From positions 109,329 to 173,328 of the forward strand of contig NZ_BCVF01000003.1 in assembly GCF_001591605.1 (NCBI RefSeq): a DNA stretch of 64,000 nt, in the 5' to 3' direction. This document shows, in pieces, positions 54,263-63,996 of the stretch; positions within the stretch are counted from its first letter, which is position 1, and every line of letters begins with the position of its first letter. The stretch comes from Bacillus badius NBRC 15713 (GTDB lineage Bacteria > Bacillota > Bacilli > Bacillales > Domibacillaceae). The notes under the pieces were generated by a model. The model saw nothing but the letters and a program-made list of their open reading frames with translations, was not told the DNA's origin and did no database searches. The position numbers were made by a program, and so were the translations under genes.

Positions 54263-55079
54263 AAAAATTTGTAATGCTCATAAATTTAATTCCCTCTTTG
54301 CTGCCAATTCCCAGAATACCTGATTGGACTAAACTTTCATGAAAAAGATGATGAACGCGATTTTGAAGCAGCTTGTTAAAATAAATCATGACATTACGGC
54401 AAATGATCACATGAAATTCATTAAAGGAGCGGTCAACGGCCAAATTATGCTTGGAAAAAACAATATTTCGAGCTAAAAAAGAATGAAAAGCCGCCTTTTT
54501 CTGCCTAGCGGTATAATACTCGGAAAACGCCCTTGCTCCTCCCGCTGCCAAATAGTTTTTTGTATATAACTGCATTTTCCGCAAAGGAAACTCACCGTTT
54601 TGAGCATACCCCAACACATTAGTATTCATATCTGTTGCATAAATGGTCGTTCTCTCATACAACCCTTCTTCATGAAGAAGGATTGCCATCGAGTACACTT
54701 CTTCACCCGTTGAACAGCCTGCATGCCATATTTTTATCGATGGACAGTTTCTTAAAAATGGAACCACTTTTGTGCGAAAAGCCAAAAAAAAGCTTGGATC
54801 CCGGAACATCTCCGTGACATTGATAGAAAAGTCTTCAAATAACCTGTCCATAATCGCAGGGCAACGCAAAACCAGCTCCTGCAGCCCGGAAATAGTTTTG
54901 ACCTGTTCCGCCTGCATTCTGTTCCAAATTCTCCGTTTGATAAACGGAAGTGCATAATTTCTGAAGTCAACTCCGTAGTAGCGATAAATTCCCTCAAGCA
55001 GTAAAGTTAATTCTACTGTCTCCAGTTCTTTATGCGGCAGGCATTGATTCTGTTCATCCTGTCCTAGCGCTTTACTCAC
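54216..55079 (-). CDS. CheR-type protein-glutamate methyltransferase (RsbM-like)
   Basis: A protein of about 287 residues with a CheR N-terminal helical domain and an SAM-binding domain (IKIWHAGCSTGEEVYSMAILL, then ATDMNTNVLGYA and VIICRNVMIYF). Chemotaxis CheR methylates receptors, but no receptor genes are near. In the B. cereus group a CheR homologue, RsbM, methylates the hybrid kinase RsbK and damps stress signalling; the gene beside it here is RsbK-like. The start is GTG at 55079 (6 bases after GGGGGG); ATG at 55085 abuts that site. Confidence 0.88.
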   Translation of the reverse strand: MSKALGQDEQNQCLPHKELETVELTLLLEGIYRYYGVDFRNYALPFIKRRIWNRMQAEQVKTISGLQELVLRCPAIMDRLFEDFSINVTEMFRDPSFFLAFRTKVVPFLRNCPSIKIWHAGCSTGEEVYSMAILLHEEGLYERTTIYATDMNTNVLGYAQNGEFPLRKMQLYTKNYLAAGGARAFSEYYTARQKKAAFHSFLARNIVFSKHNLAVDRSFNEFHVIICRNVMIYFNKLLQNRVHHLFHESLVQSGILGIGSKEGIKFMSITNFYEEVDPFERLYRKIQ

Positions 55080-55093
55080 CTGCATCCCCCCGC

Positions 55094-57823
55094 CTATTTG
55101 TATAGCCATACTTGAATAATGGAAAATAATTGTTCTAGATTAATCGGCTTGCTTATATAATCCGAGGCGCCTGCATCAATGCATTGCTTGCGATCTTCTT
55201 TCATGGCCTTAGCTGTCAGAGCAATAATTGGCAAGTTCTCAAATCCAGCCATTTGGCGGATAGCTTGAATGGCCTCCAAGCCGTTCATTTCCGGAATCAT
55301 AATATCCATGAAAACTAAATCGGCCTTCGGATTTTCTTTCAGCAATTCAATGCCTTCTCTGCCATTCTCCGCAAATTTCACTTCCGCTCCATAATTTTCA
55401 AGTGCCGCTGTCAATGCAAAAATATTGCGCATATCATCATCGACAATGAATATTTTCTTACTTTTGAGCATGGTGCTCCTTTCCATCATTTCTTCTTTCT
55501 CTTCATAGGATAACGATGGAAAAGCAAGATCATCAGCAGGCGCTTCATTTGTGCCTTCACTCTTTCCGGCTGCTGCCTCCAGCGGATAGCTAAGATACTC
55601 TGCTTGTTCCGCTTTATGGCAATCGGGCAAGTACAGAATGAAGGTGCTGCCATCATCCACGATGCTTTCCACCTCAATAAAGCCTCCCAATAGATGAGCC
55701 ATTTCCTTGCTGATGGAAAGCCCTAATCCGGTTCCCCCGTATTTCCGGCTGATCGTCCCATCCGCTTGCCGAAAGGCCTCAAAGATAAAGGTCAAATTTT
55801 CTTCTGATATGCCAATTCCTGTATCCTTCACCGCAAAAGACACTTCCATACCAGAGTGTTTGTCGTCCGCTTTTTGAATAAGCAGAGACACAGCCCCATG
55901 CTCGGTAAATTTAAACGCATTGGACAGCAAATTTTTCAAAATTTGCTGGAGCCGCTGCTTATCTGTCCGGATAACTTCCGGCAGACCGGCCGCCACTTCA
56001 ATATTAAATTGAACTTTTTTCTTTCGGGCCACAGGAAGAAATTGCGCCTCGGCAAAATCTTTGATATCGCTTACTTTTACATCTTCAAAAACTACTTCCA
56101 TTTTTCCGGCTTCCACTTTTGCAATATCTAAAATATCGTTAATCATGTTCAGCAAATCCTTGCCGGAAGAAAAAATTGTCGTTGCATACTCTATTTGTTC
56201 GGGAGTAAGATTGTTTTCAGCATTATCGGCCAGCATCTGGGCCAAAATCAGCAGGCTATTAAGAGGAGTGCGCAATTCATGAGACATATTGGCAAGAAAC
56301 TCGGACTTGTATTGAGAGCTAATGGTTAGTTGCTGCGCTTTTTCTTCAAGCGCCTGTCTGATCTGCTCCAGCTCTCTTGTCTTTTGTTCAGACTGTTCAT
56401 ATTGCTCTTCCAGCTGCTCATTTACTGTTCTCAGTTCTTCCTGCTGCAGTTGAAGTTCTTCAGACTGCGTTTGCAGCTCCTCGTTTACCGCTTGAAATTC
56501 CTCAAGCAGCTTCTCCACCTTCATATGATTTAATGTCCGGTTAATGTTCATCCCGGCATTTCCAACAACTTCTTGAAGAAATAATTGCTGAAGCCGGTCA
56601 AACGGCTGAAACGAGGCCAGCTCAATCACAGCCAGCACTTTTCCCTGAAACTCAGCCGGCATAACCAGCACATGGGCGGGCGGTGCCGAGCCAAGCCCTG
56701 ACTGGATTTTGATATAGTCGGCAGGTACCGGGTCCATAGATACGATCCGATTTTCCATGGCACACTGGCCAACGATGCCCTCGCCTAATTTAAAGCTCTG
56801 ACCTTCTGAAGAGGATTGAGCATCCGCATAACCGGCGACCTTTCTCAGCCTTTCCTCGGTGCCTTCTTGTTCTCTTATATAAAAAACTCCATAATCAGCG
56901 CCTGAAATCGCTGCTACCTTATTGATAAACCACTGAGCCAATGCATCTAAATGGTCCATTCCTGGATACATATGAACAACTTCCGCAATTTTCGTGCTTA
57001 ACCAGCTTCGTTCCTCGGCTTCATGCTTTAATTGTTTTTCTTGCAAGGCATGCTCTTCCAAGGATTGTGCCATGGCATTAAATGCGAGAGCAATCTCCCC
57101 CATTTCATCTTTGGTTGTTACTTCTATGCGGGGAAGATAATCAGGATGATCGAAAGCCACCTCGGTCATGACAGAGGTTACCTTTTTAAGACTTCCTGTT
57201 ATACTGCGCACAATCCAGGTCATAACAATCAAAACGATGAGAAACACTGCCACTATATAGGCAAAAATAATATGGATGGTCTGCTTAGATGTTTTAGCGG
57301 ATTTTTTCAGCTCCTGATCGATCGTCTTCTTTTGAATAGCCTGAAGCTTTTTGGAAATTTCCGTCATTTCCTCTCTGACTTCCCGGCTGTCGTACCAGAA
57401 CATCTTAATAAGCTTTTTGTCTTCCCCCATCTTGGCCAATGCATCTGTTTTTTTCTCAAGCGCGCTATACTCTTTTCCCAGGCGCTTCAATTCCTGAATC
57501 AATTGCTGGGATTGCCTCCGGTTGTCCAATTTTTCAAGAGAAGCGATCGCTGCCCGGACATTGACCAGCGCCTCTTCCCTATTCTTCTCTAACTCTCCTA
57601 TTAATTCTTCTGGCGGGTTGGACAAAAGTCCTCTTGATTCCCGGCTGAATATATTCAGTTCATCTTGAATTGTGTTGGCCAGATTCATCATCTGGTGATT
57701 TTTCATGGCAACGCCTGTATTTTGGCCGAGCTGATTCATCATTGCCGTGAGAATGAAATACGAAAGGACGAATAGCCCAAAAAGAAAAGCAAATCCGATA
57801 TAAAGCTTGGTTCTAAGTTTCAT
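55094..57823 (-). CDS. Membrane hybrid sensor kinase, RsbK-like
   Basis: A 909-residue protein. It has a membrane helix at about 9-29, an extracellular helical sensor (CHASE3-like) to about 180 and a second helix at 181-204. Then follow HAMP (SITGSLKKVTSV, DEMGEIALAFN), GAF (about 300-440), a Gln/Glu-rich coiled coil, HisKA (FLANMSHELRTPLNSLL), HATPase (NLLSNAFKFT, DTGIGI, GTGLGLSI) and a C-terminal receiver (IVDDD, DLVFMDIMIPEMNG). This order matches RsbK of the B. cereus group, which drives sigma-B activation. The ATG at 57823 has AAAGGA 6 bases upstream; the frame to 57907 is not used. Confidence 0.9.
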   Translation of the reverse strand: MKLRTKLYIGFAFLFGLFVLSYFILTAMMNQLGQNTGVAMKNHQMMNLANTIQDELNIFSRESRGLLSNPPEELIGELEKNREEALVNVRAAIASLEKLDNRRQSQQLIQELKRLGKEYSALEKKTDALAKMGEDKKLIKMFWYDSREVREEMTEISKKLQAIQKKTIDQELKKSAKTSKQTIHIIFAYIVAVFLIVLIVMTWIVRSITGSLKKVTSVMTEVAFDHPDYLPRIEVTTKDEMGEIALAFNAMAQSLEEHALQEKQLKHEAEERSWLSTKIAEVVHMYPGMDHLDALAQWFINKVAAISGADYGVFYIREQEGTEERLRKVAGYADAQSSSEGQSFKLGEGIVGQCAMENRIVSMDPVPADYIKIQSGLGSAPPAHVLVMPAEFQGKVLAVIELASFQPFDRLQQLFLQEVVGNAGMNINRTLNHMKVEKLLEEFQAVNEELQTQSEELQLQQEELRTVNEQLEEQYEQSEQKTRELEQIRQALEEKAQQLTISSQYKSEFLANMSHELRTPLNSLLILAQMLADNAENNLTPEQIEYATTIFSSGKDLLNMINDILDIAKVEAGKMEVVFEDVKVSDIKDFAEAQFLPVARKKKVQFNIEVAAGLPEVIRTDKQRLQQILKNLLSNAFKFTEHGAVSLLIQKADDKHSGMEVSFAVKDTGIGISEENLTFIFEAFRQADGTISRKYGGTGLGLSISKEMAHLLGGFIEVESIVDDGSTFILYLPDCHKAEQAEYLSYPLEAAAGKSEGTNEAPADDLAFPSLSYEEKEEMMERSTMLKSKKIFIVDDDMRNIFALTAALENYGAEVKFAENGREGIELLKENPKADLVFMDIMIPEMNGLEAIQAIRQMAGFENLPIIALTAKAMKEDRKQCIDAGASDYISKPINLEQLFSIIQVWLYK

Positions 57824-57924
57824 TGTTTTTCCTTTCTTCATCAGTCCATTATTATGAACATGCACAGTAATAAAGAAAAAGCCGGTTGATCTTGGAAAAT
57901 GATTCAATAGTAGATAACATCTAT

Positions 57925-57953
57925 ATCATAAATCCATCGGTCACAATTTTCAA
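57925..57953 (-). promoter_or_regulatory. Sigma-A promoter of the sensor kinase operon
   Basis: Minus-strand TTGAAA, 17 bases, TATGAT, about 100 bases upstream of the hybrid kinase start. No sigma-B type promoter (GTTTAA/GGGTAT) was seen. Confidence 0.7.
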
Positions 57954-58074
57954 ACAGATTTTTCCAAAAATGAGTAATTGCCTATTTACAAGCTTTCCAT
58001 TGAACAGGAACAAAACAATATTAAACAGGGTGGCAAGCAAGGAGTGTGTCCCTTTTCATTCTAATCACCTAAGT

Positions 58075-60915
58075 CTAATTTCTTATGAACAATAGACTGC
58101 GGTTAAATGCAGCAAACAATTGATTAACACGTTCTTTTATATTGACTCCCATTTCCTCTTCCATATGGATCGTCAGCTGACGGACGATCCTATTAGCTTC
58201 TATTTCTCTGTCTTTCTTCAACAAAGCTTTAATATAAGCAAAGTAAACCTCTTCCTGATAAGGATCTTTACTGATTAGCTTGTCAAAGTAGGCAAAGCAT
58301 TTTTCATATTCTCCTGCTTGTTCATAGTAGAAGGCCAATAGGCGGCATACCTTCAGAAACAAAGTGCGAATACGGTCTTTATCCGATTCTAAAGCAGGCT
58401 CATACGGATACTCTTCCAAGTAGTCTCCCTTATATAATGCTTCCGCTGCCAGCAACTTCTGTATCTTTTCCGGCGAGTCCCCTTCTCCGCCAGCGATCAC
58501 TAATCGTTCAAACCTCTCTATATCCAAATCAATCTCTGCCGAATGAAAAATATAATGCTGATCCGTACGGCGAATGAAACGGGAACGAGCCCCTGATTGT
58601 AAATCCGGCTCAAGTGCTTTTCTCAGTGTCGATATGGCTACATGGAATTGATTTTGTGCAGCTTCTACCGCTCCCTCAGGAAACAAGAAGTCTAGGAGAA
58701 TATCCTTTTCTATTTTTTTATTGCGGTGGGTAATGAAAAACTGCAGCAATCGCAGGCTGGCCTTTCTCTTTATGACTACCGGCTCTCCTTTGCGGGAAAC
58801 TTGAAACGCGCCAAGTGCTTGAATGTGGAGCAGGGCCTTGCCTTCCCCTTTAGCCGTGTCGTTCTCTACTGACCCTAAGCTGCTTGCTTCCCAATAAAAA
58901 TGGTGCTCCTTGCAAACTTGAACAAACTCCTCGAGCTTTTTCTTTTCTTGCAGCTGATCCTGCTTTCTGCGGTAGAGCTCAATCTGGGATTTAATCACTT
59001 TGCAGCGGTAATAAGCAAACAATTGAAAGGCGCTGTACGCTTTTGCCAAGCAGGATTCAGCCTTTTGCCATTGTCTTTTTTCCATGTAGCTGATTCCCAG
59101 CTCACTGTAAGACCAGCCCATATCAAAATCAATATTGTACTCTTCAGCCACAGCAGCCGCTCTCTCCCCCCATTGAATCGATCGATCAATCTGGCCTTTC
59201 AGACGAAACAAGCGGCCCATCGTCGTATAAATAAAAAACAAGGATGAGCAGTCGTGCTGTCTGGCAATGGTCAAAGCCTGCTGAATATGAACCTCTGCTT
59301 CACCCAGCTGTTGGTTATCCAGGCAAATGGTTGCCAATGTATCAAGCGCATGCAGCTGTGTGTGCTTCTGTCCATACTTTTCAGAAATAAAAAGAGAATT
59401 CTTCACATGTTGAACTGCTTCTTCATGCCGCCCAAAATACCTTTCAATTTCAGCCAGCAAATTGAAATTCAAAGCGGTCATTGACATATCCTGAAAGCGC
59501 TGAGCCCCCCTTAAGGAGTCCAAAAACAATTGCTTTGCCTTTTCCAGTTCCCCATTCATTAGAGAAATGGTTGCCAGCCTGTGCTGCAGGCTGCATAGCC
59601 ATAGCTTGCTGTTTTTCTCTTTTAAAAGAGAAATATTCTTTTCGAATTCAGAAGTGAGCTGCTTGATAATTGAACGGGGCACACATCGAATAAGAAAGAG
59701 TGTATTATTCGCAAAGTTCTCTTCCAGTGTCATTTCCTCCAGCCAGCCGTCCAGAAATACCATCGATTCAATTGGATTATAGCGGTGACTGATCATCTCC
59801 ATCAGCCGGACAGCTGCTGGATAATCTTTGCCAACCACCGCATAAACAAAGGCATAGAGAAATTGATATCTCGCTTCGTAAATGGACGATAGTTTCAATT
59901 GCTGCTCCTGAAGTAAATGCACAGACACCCGTTCTTTATATTTTTGGTAAAGAAACTGGCGGAATAGCCGATGGTACCGGAGCATACCCCCGCTATCGCT
60001 TGTTATGAACAGCTGCTCACGCTGCAGCCGCTCCAAAACAAGCGTGGCATCCTCCCTCCCTAATAACTGGTCAATCACCTCTGGATCGAGTTCAGGCAGC
60101 AAGCTCGTCTGGCACAGAAATTCTCTTATTTCCTCCGGCTGGGCCTCAAACACTTCTGAAGACAAATAGTCATAAATATCCTGCACGTGGGGGAAATCCG
60201 TCCAAAAACGGGTTCGTTCTTCCACCGTCATCTTGTCAATGATTCCTAATATCAACTGACAGCTCGCTACCCATCCCTCTGTTTTTTTGTAAATCAAATC
60301 TAATTCATGTGCCTCAAGCTTCAGCTGATGCAGCGAATGGAAAAATTCTTTTATCTCGGAAAAGGTAAAAGCGATATCAGCTGTAGTGAACTCTCGATAT
60401 TTTCCTTCTGTTTTCAGACGGGAAACAGAAAGATGAGGCCGAACGCGGCTAATAATGATAAAAGTCACAAAGGGAGAGCTATAATCCAATAGCTGCTTCA
60501 TAATATTTTGAATTTCCGGGCTTTGATTGACCAGCTGATAATCATCTAAAACAATATAGAGACGCTCTTTTTGGACAGCCAATAATGAGAGAAGTTCTTC
60601 GAGCTCCTCTTCTGCATCTTCAGGTGAAGCCATGGAAGATAGACGTTTGTTAGCGGCTTTTTCCATAATGCCCGCCTTTAAATAACTAATGAATACATGA
60701 CTGTAACGGTCCGATCCTGTCAGGTTATACCAGACAGCCGGGTGTTGTTGTTTATGAATATAACTAGCCACAAATGTTGTTTTTCCGTAGCCTCCATCAC
60801 CGATAACTGAAATAAGCGACAGCTGCTTCTGGGTATCGAGCTCGGAAAATAAGCGTCGGCGCTGAATGGCCGGAGCACATGCAGGCATTCTTAACTTCGT
60901 CTCTATCCTCTTCAT
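58075..60915 (-). CDS. STAND ATPase regulator with C-terminal BTAD (SARP-type) domain
   Basis: A 946-residue regulator. The N-terminal MalT/STAND NTPase has Walker A GDGGYGKTTF (about 38-47) and Walker B YIVLDDYQLV. TPR-like repeats fill about 380-680 (ALDTLATICLDNQQLGEAEVHIQQAL). Near residue 700 an OmpR-type winged helix starts (LHIQALGAFQVSRKGEPVVIKRKAS). A BTAD domain follows (EIDLDIERFERL, ALYKGDYLEEYPYEPAL). In SARP regulators this pair binds direct repeats. It is divergent from an aminotransferase-permease pair, its likely targets. GGGGAGG precedes the ATG. Confidence 0.9.
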   Translation of the reverse strand: MKRIETKLRMPACAPAIQRRRLFSELDTQKQLSLISVIGDGGYGKTTFVASYIHKQQHPAVWYNLTGSDRYSHVFISYLKAGIMEKAANKRLSSMASPEDAEEELEELLSLLAVQKERLYIVLDDYQLVNQSPEIQNIMKQLLDYSSPFVTFIIISRVRPHLSVSRLKTEGKYREFTTADIAFTFSEIKEFFHSLHQLKLEAHELDLIYKKTEGWVASCQLILGIIDKMTVEERTRFWTDFPHVQDIYDYLSSEVFEAQPEEIREFLCQTSLLPELDPEVIDQLLGREDATLVLERLQREQLFITSDSGGMLRYHRLFRQFLYQKYKERVSVHLLQEQQLKLSSIYEARYQFLYAFVYAVVGKDYPAAVRLMEMISHRYNPIESMVFLDGWLEEMTLEENFANNTLFLIRCVPRSIIKQLTSEFEKNISLLKEKNSKLWLCSLQHRLATISLMNGELEKAKQLFLDSLRGAQRFQDMSMTALNFNLLAEIERYFGRHEEAVQHVKNSLFISEKYGQKHTQLHALDTLATICLDNQQLGEAEVHIQQALTIARQHDCSSLFFIYTTMGRLFRLKGQIDRSIQWGERAAAVAEEYNIDFDMGWSYSELGISYMEKRQWQKAESCLAKAYSAFQLFAYYRCKVIKSQIELYRRKQDQLQEKKKLEEFVQVCKEHHFYWEASSLGSVENDTAKGEGKALLHIQALGAFQVSRKGEPVVIKRKASLRLLQFFITHRNKKIEKDILLDFLFPEGAVEAAQNQFHVAISTLRKALEPDLQSGARSRFIRRTDQHYIFHSAEIDLDIERFERLVIAGGEGDSPEKIQKLLAAEALYKGDYLEEYPYEPALESDKDRIRTLFLKVCRLLAFYYEQAGEYEKCFAYFDKLISKDPYQEEVYFAYIKALLKKDREIEANRIVRQLTIHMEEEMGVNIKERVNQLFAAFNRSLLFIRN

Positions 60916-60966
60916 TCGAATACCTCCCCTTTGAAGGCTTATTTATAACCGCTCTTATTTTTATGA

Positions 60967-61033
60967 TTGTAAGAAAAATACGCTGATTTGTAAGAATACA
61001 GTAAGTGATCTGTTTTAATATTCAGTTTATAGT
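60967..61033 (+). promoter_or_regulatory. Direct repeats and activator-type promoter before the aminotransferase gene
   Basis: GTAAG occurs at 60969, 60990 and 61001, the first two within identical TTGTAAGAA. The spacings are 21 and 11 bases, one or two helical turns, as for SARP/BTAD targets. A TATAGT -10 (61028-61033) follows with no recognisable -35, typical of an activated promoter. The first repeat also lies near the regulator's own promoter region. Confidence 0.6.
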
Positions 61034-61076
61034 AAATTTTTTCAATTTACAATCTACTTTACAGGAGGTAACTAAG

Positions 61077-62462
61077 ATGACAACTCAAACGGCCAAAAAC
61101 AAGGCGATGACCGAAAGATTAGTTGAATGGGACAAAAAACATTATTTTCATCCGACTACTCCGCTCAAAGAGCAGCAGGCCAAGGGCCCCGCACACATTT
61201 TTACACACGGGAAAGGCATTCACGTCACAGATGTTTATGGGAAAGAATTTCTCGACGGAGTGTCTTCCTTATGGAATGTGAACGTTGGGTATGGACGCCA
61301 AGAACTTGCTGATGCCGCCCGCGAACAAATGATGACACTCGCTTACGGTTCCTCATTTTTCAATAATTCTCATGACGTTGTCATCCGTTTATCTCAAAAG
61401 CTCGCAAGCATGGCTCCGGGAGACTTGAATGTCAGCTTTTTCACATCAGGCGGTTCGGAATCAAATGAAAGCGCCATCAAAATTGTCCGGCATTATTGGA
61501 AGATGAAAGGCCAGCCGGAACGAAAGAAAATCATTGCCTTAGAAAGAAGCTACCACGGCGTGACGATGGGAGCAACAAGCGCTACGGGTGTACCTGAATT
61601 TAAAAATATGATCACTGCCATTGCTCCTGACTTTCTGCACGCCCTTCCCCACCAGACTGAATGTGAGCTTGGCGACAGCTCTGCTCCAGGGTATGAACGC
61701 AGTATTAGAGGCATCATTGAAAAAGAGGGACCAGAGACCATTGCCGGCGTGATTCTTGAACCTGTCCAGGGAGTGGGCGGCATTCAAATTCCTCCTGAAG
61801 GTTATTTGCAGGCGGTGCGTCAGCTGTGCGATGAATACGGCATTTTGATGATGACAGACGAAGTCATTACCGGCTTCGGAAGAACCGGGAAAATGTTCGG
61901 TGTCGAACACTGGGAGGTTGTGCCTGATTTAATGTCTGTCGCTAAAGGAATCACAAGCGGCTATATTCAATTAGGAGCTGTCATGATGACGGATCGCTTA
62001 AGAGATGAGCTTGCCGATCTGTCCGACAATGTATTTTTCCATGGCTTCACCTATAGCGGCCATCCGACTGCTTGTGCCGTTGCGTTGAAAAATATCGAGA
62101 TTATTGAGAATGAGAGACTGGTTGACAATGCCAAGCAAATGGAGCAAGAACTTTGGAAAGGATTGAACTACCTGCAAGATACCCATAAAATCGCCGCGAA
62201 GCCGAGAGCGATCGGCTTGATGGGAGGCATTGAACTTCTCGCTGATCCGGATAACGGGACAACGTTTGAACCGTCTACATTTGCTGCTCCAGCTGTCGTG
62301 GAGGAATGTGCAAAACGCAACCTTATTCTTCGCCCGCTCATTTTCGGCGGCTTAAATGTGATAGCTATTGCGCCGCCGCTGATTGTTGATAAACAAGATA
62401 TCGAGACAATCATTGCCACACTATCTGACTCTATCCAGGCCTTTGAGCAACGAGTCATGTAA
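61077..62462 (+). CDS. Class III (omega) aminotransferase
   Basis: A 461-residue PLP enzyme. Key blocks: VSSLWNVNVGYG, FFTSGGSESNESAIK (phosphate-binding), ERSYHGVTMG, VILEPVQGVGGI, MTDEVITGFGRTGKMF (Asp to the PLP ring) and SVAKGITSGY with the Schiff-base Lys. FSY-type substrate-loop residues FHGFTYSGHP are present. Members use taurine, beta-alanine, putrescine or other amines with pyruvate or oxoglutarate; the donor cannot be told. AGGAGG stands 9 bases before the ATG at 61077. The amino-acid/amine permease downstream suggests amine catabolism. Confidence 0.92.
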   Translation: MTTQTAKNKAMTERLVEWDKKHYFHPTTPLKEQQAKGPAHIFTHGKGIHVTDVYGKEFLDGVSSLWNVNVGYGRQELADAAREQMMTLAYGSSFFNNSHDVVIRLSQKLASMAPGDLNVSFFTSGGSESNESAIKIVRHYWKMKGQPERKKIIALERSYHGVTMGATSATGVPEFKNMITAIAPDFLHALPHQTECELGDSSAPGYERSIRGIIEKEGPETIAGVILEPVQGVGGIQIPPEGYLQAVRQLCDEYGILMMTDEVITGFGRTGKMFGVEHWEVVPDLMSVAKGITSGYIQLGAVMMTDRLRDELADLSDNVFFHGFTYSGHPTACAVALKNIEIIENERLVDNAKQMEQELWKGLNYLQDTHKIAAKPRAIGLMGGIELLADPDNGTTFEPSTFAAPAVVEECAKRNLILRPLIFGGLNVIAIAPPLIVDKQDIETIIATLSDSIQAFEQRVM

Positions 62463-62523
62463 ATGAATACGGCTTAGGCGCGCCAGCTTGCAGATGATTT
62501 ATTTTTAGCCGGTTGCCTGGCTG

Positions 62524-62558
62524 CGGCCAGCATACGAGCTTGCTGGCCGGTATTTTTT
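62524..62558 (+). terminator. Terminator between aminotransferase and permease
   Basis: Perfect stem CGGCCAGC/GCTGGCCG (62524-62531 with 62542-62549), then GTATTTTTT. Read-through may set a lower level for the permease. Confidence 0.85.
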
Positions 62559-62575
62559 AGAGGGGAGTGCATGGA

Positions 62576-63958
62576 ATGAATGAAGTGAACTCTTCAGCCG
62601 CTGAAGCAGCTGTTCTTCAGCCTGAAGCATCTGTCCAGTCTTTGAAAAAGGTGTTAAAAACGCGGGATCTTGTCATTTTTGGAATGGTATTTATGGCGCC
62701 TGTTTCGGCACAAACACTCTTTGGGGAGCTGACACAACTGTCAAATGGACATGCAGTGCTCTCTTATCTTGTCGGTCTCATCGCTATGATTTTCACCGCT
62801 TTTTGCTACGGAAAAATGGCCGGGGCTTTTCCCGCAGCAGGATCTACTTACAGCTACACCTCTCAAGCCATCCATCCGCGGCTGGGCTTTTTAGCTGGAT
62901 GGGCCATTTTACTTGATTACTTGCTGATTCCGATGCTTCTGTATAAAATAAGCGCTATTTTTCTCATGGAACTCATTCCATCGGCTCCTTTGTGGATCTT
63001 GTTATTGTTATTTGTTGTTCCCGTTACATTAAGCAACTATCTTGGAGCGCAGGTTACCTCACGGGTCAACCTCTATATGATGCTGTTAATGTTTTTCAGT
63101 CTCGTATTATTTATCGTCTTCGCCGCCAAAAGCCTGGTTTCCGCTGGCGGAATGACCAGCCTCTTTTCCCTGCAAGGCATATACAACCCGGATACGTTCT
63201 CGATGAATGCACTTATTACCGGAGCCTCGATCGCTGTCCTCTCTTATTTAGGGTTCGATGCGGTTACTACGATGGCTGAGGACTCCAAAGTGACAGGGAG
63301 GATGGTTGGCCGCGCGGCTATTTTTTCTTTGTTAATCAGCTCTTTCTTCTATATATGCCAAGTGTATTTCGCTACACTTATCATGCCAGATTTCACATCA
63401 TTTGCTTCCCAAGAAACGGCTTTCTTCGAAATTGCTGCAGCCGTAGGCGGAAGCGGTCTTGCCGCGGTCTGCACACTGATTATTGCTGTTTCAGGAATAT
63501 CAACGGCACTGGCCGGACAAGCTTCTTCCTCCCGAATCTTATTCAGCATGGGAAAAGATCGAATGCTGCCACAGTTCTTTGCCCGCCTGCACCCGAAGTA
63601 TAGAACGCCCGCTAACAGCATTGTTGCTTTAGCCATCGCCGGCTATATAGGAGCCGTTGTGATCCCTCTGCCGGTTTTATTTCAGCTTATTGTTATTGGT
63701 GCGCTCTTTGGGTTTATTTGTGTAAATCTGTCTGTTATGACGGAATTCTACTTTCGGCGGAGAGAACGGCAGGGATGGCTGTTCGTTACAAATCTGCTAT
63801 TCCCGCTGCTCGGACTTTTTGTATGCGGTTACATTCTTCTTGGCATTAGTCCGATCGGCAAACTAGTTGGGCTGATTTGGCTGTCTTTAGGGCTTTGCTT
63901 GCTAACGTATACGGTAAAGATAGCCAAAAGGGAGGTTTCTGCATTTCATCATTTGTAA
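62576..63958 (+). CDS. APC-superfamily amino acid/amine permease
   Basis: A 460-residue transporter with about twelve membrane helices. The N-terminal helix 1 break (IFGMVFMAPVSAQTLFGEL) and helix 3 motif (GKMAGAFPAAGSTYSY) fit the APC family, as does the GFDAVTTMAEDSK loop after helix 6. It resembles PuuP-like amine or amino-acid importers. The ATG at 62576 lies 10 bases after GAGGGG; the earlier GTG at 62567 touches it. It probably brings in the substrate of the aminotransferase upstream. Confidence 0.9.
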   Translation: MNEVNSSAAEAAVLQPEASVQSLKKVLKTRDLVIFGMVFMAPVSAQTLFGELTQLSNGHAVLSYLVGLIAMIFTAFCYGKMAGAFPAAGSTYSYTSQAIHPRLGFLAGWAILLDYLLIPMLLYKISAIFLMELIPSAPLWILLLLFVVPVTLSNYLGAQVTSRVNLYMMLLMFFSLVLFIVFAAKSLVSAGGMTSLFSLQGIYNPDTFSMNALITGASIAVLSYLGFDAVTTMAEDSKVTGRMVGRAAIFSLLISSFFYICQVYFATLIMPDFTSFASQETAFFEIAAAVGGSGLAAVCTLIIAVSGISTALAGQASSSRILFSMGKDRMLPQFFARLHPKYRTPANSIVALAIAGYIGAVVIPLPVLFQLIVIGALFGFICVNLSVMTEFYFRRRERQGWLFVTNLLFPLLGLFVCGYILLGISPIGKLVGLIWLSLGLCLLTYTVKIAKREVSAFHHL

Positions 63959-63968
63959 AGTACAATAA

Positions 63969-63996
63969 AAGCTGCCTCTAGGAGAAGAGGCAGCTT
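63969..63996 (+). terminator. Terminator after the permease
   Basis: Stem AAGCTGCCTCT/AGAGGCAGCTT (63969-63979 with 63986-63996), 10 bases past the stop; the T run, if any, is beyond the window. Confidence 0.75.

Noticed and set aside
54216..55079. Chemotaxis operon
   Set aside because: CheR homologue without receptors, CheA, CheW or CheB; neighbours are sensor kinases.
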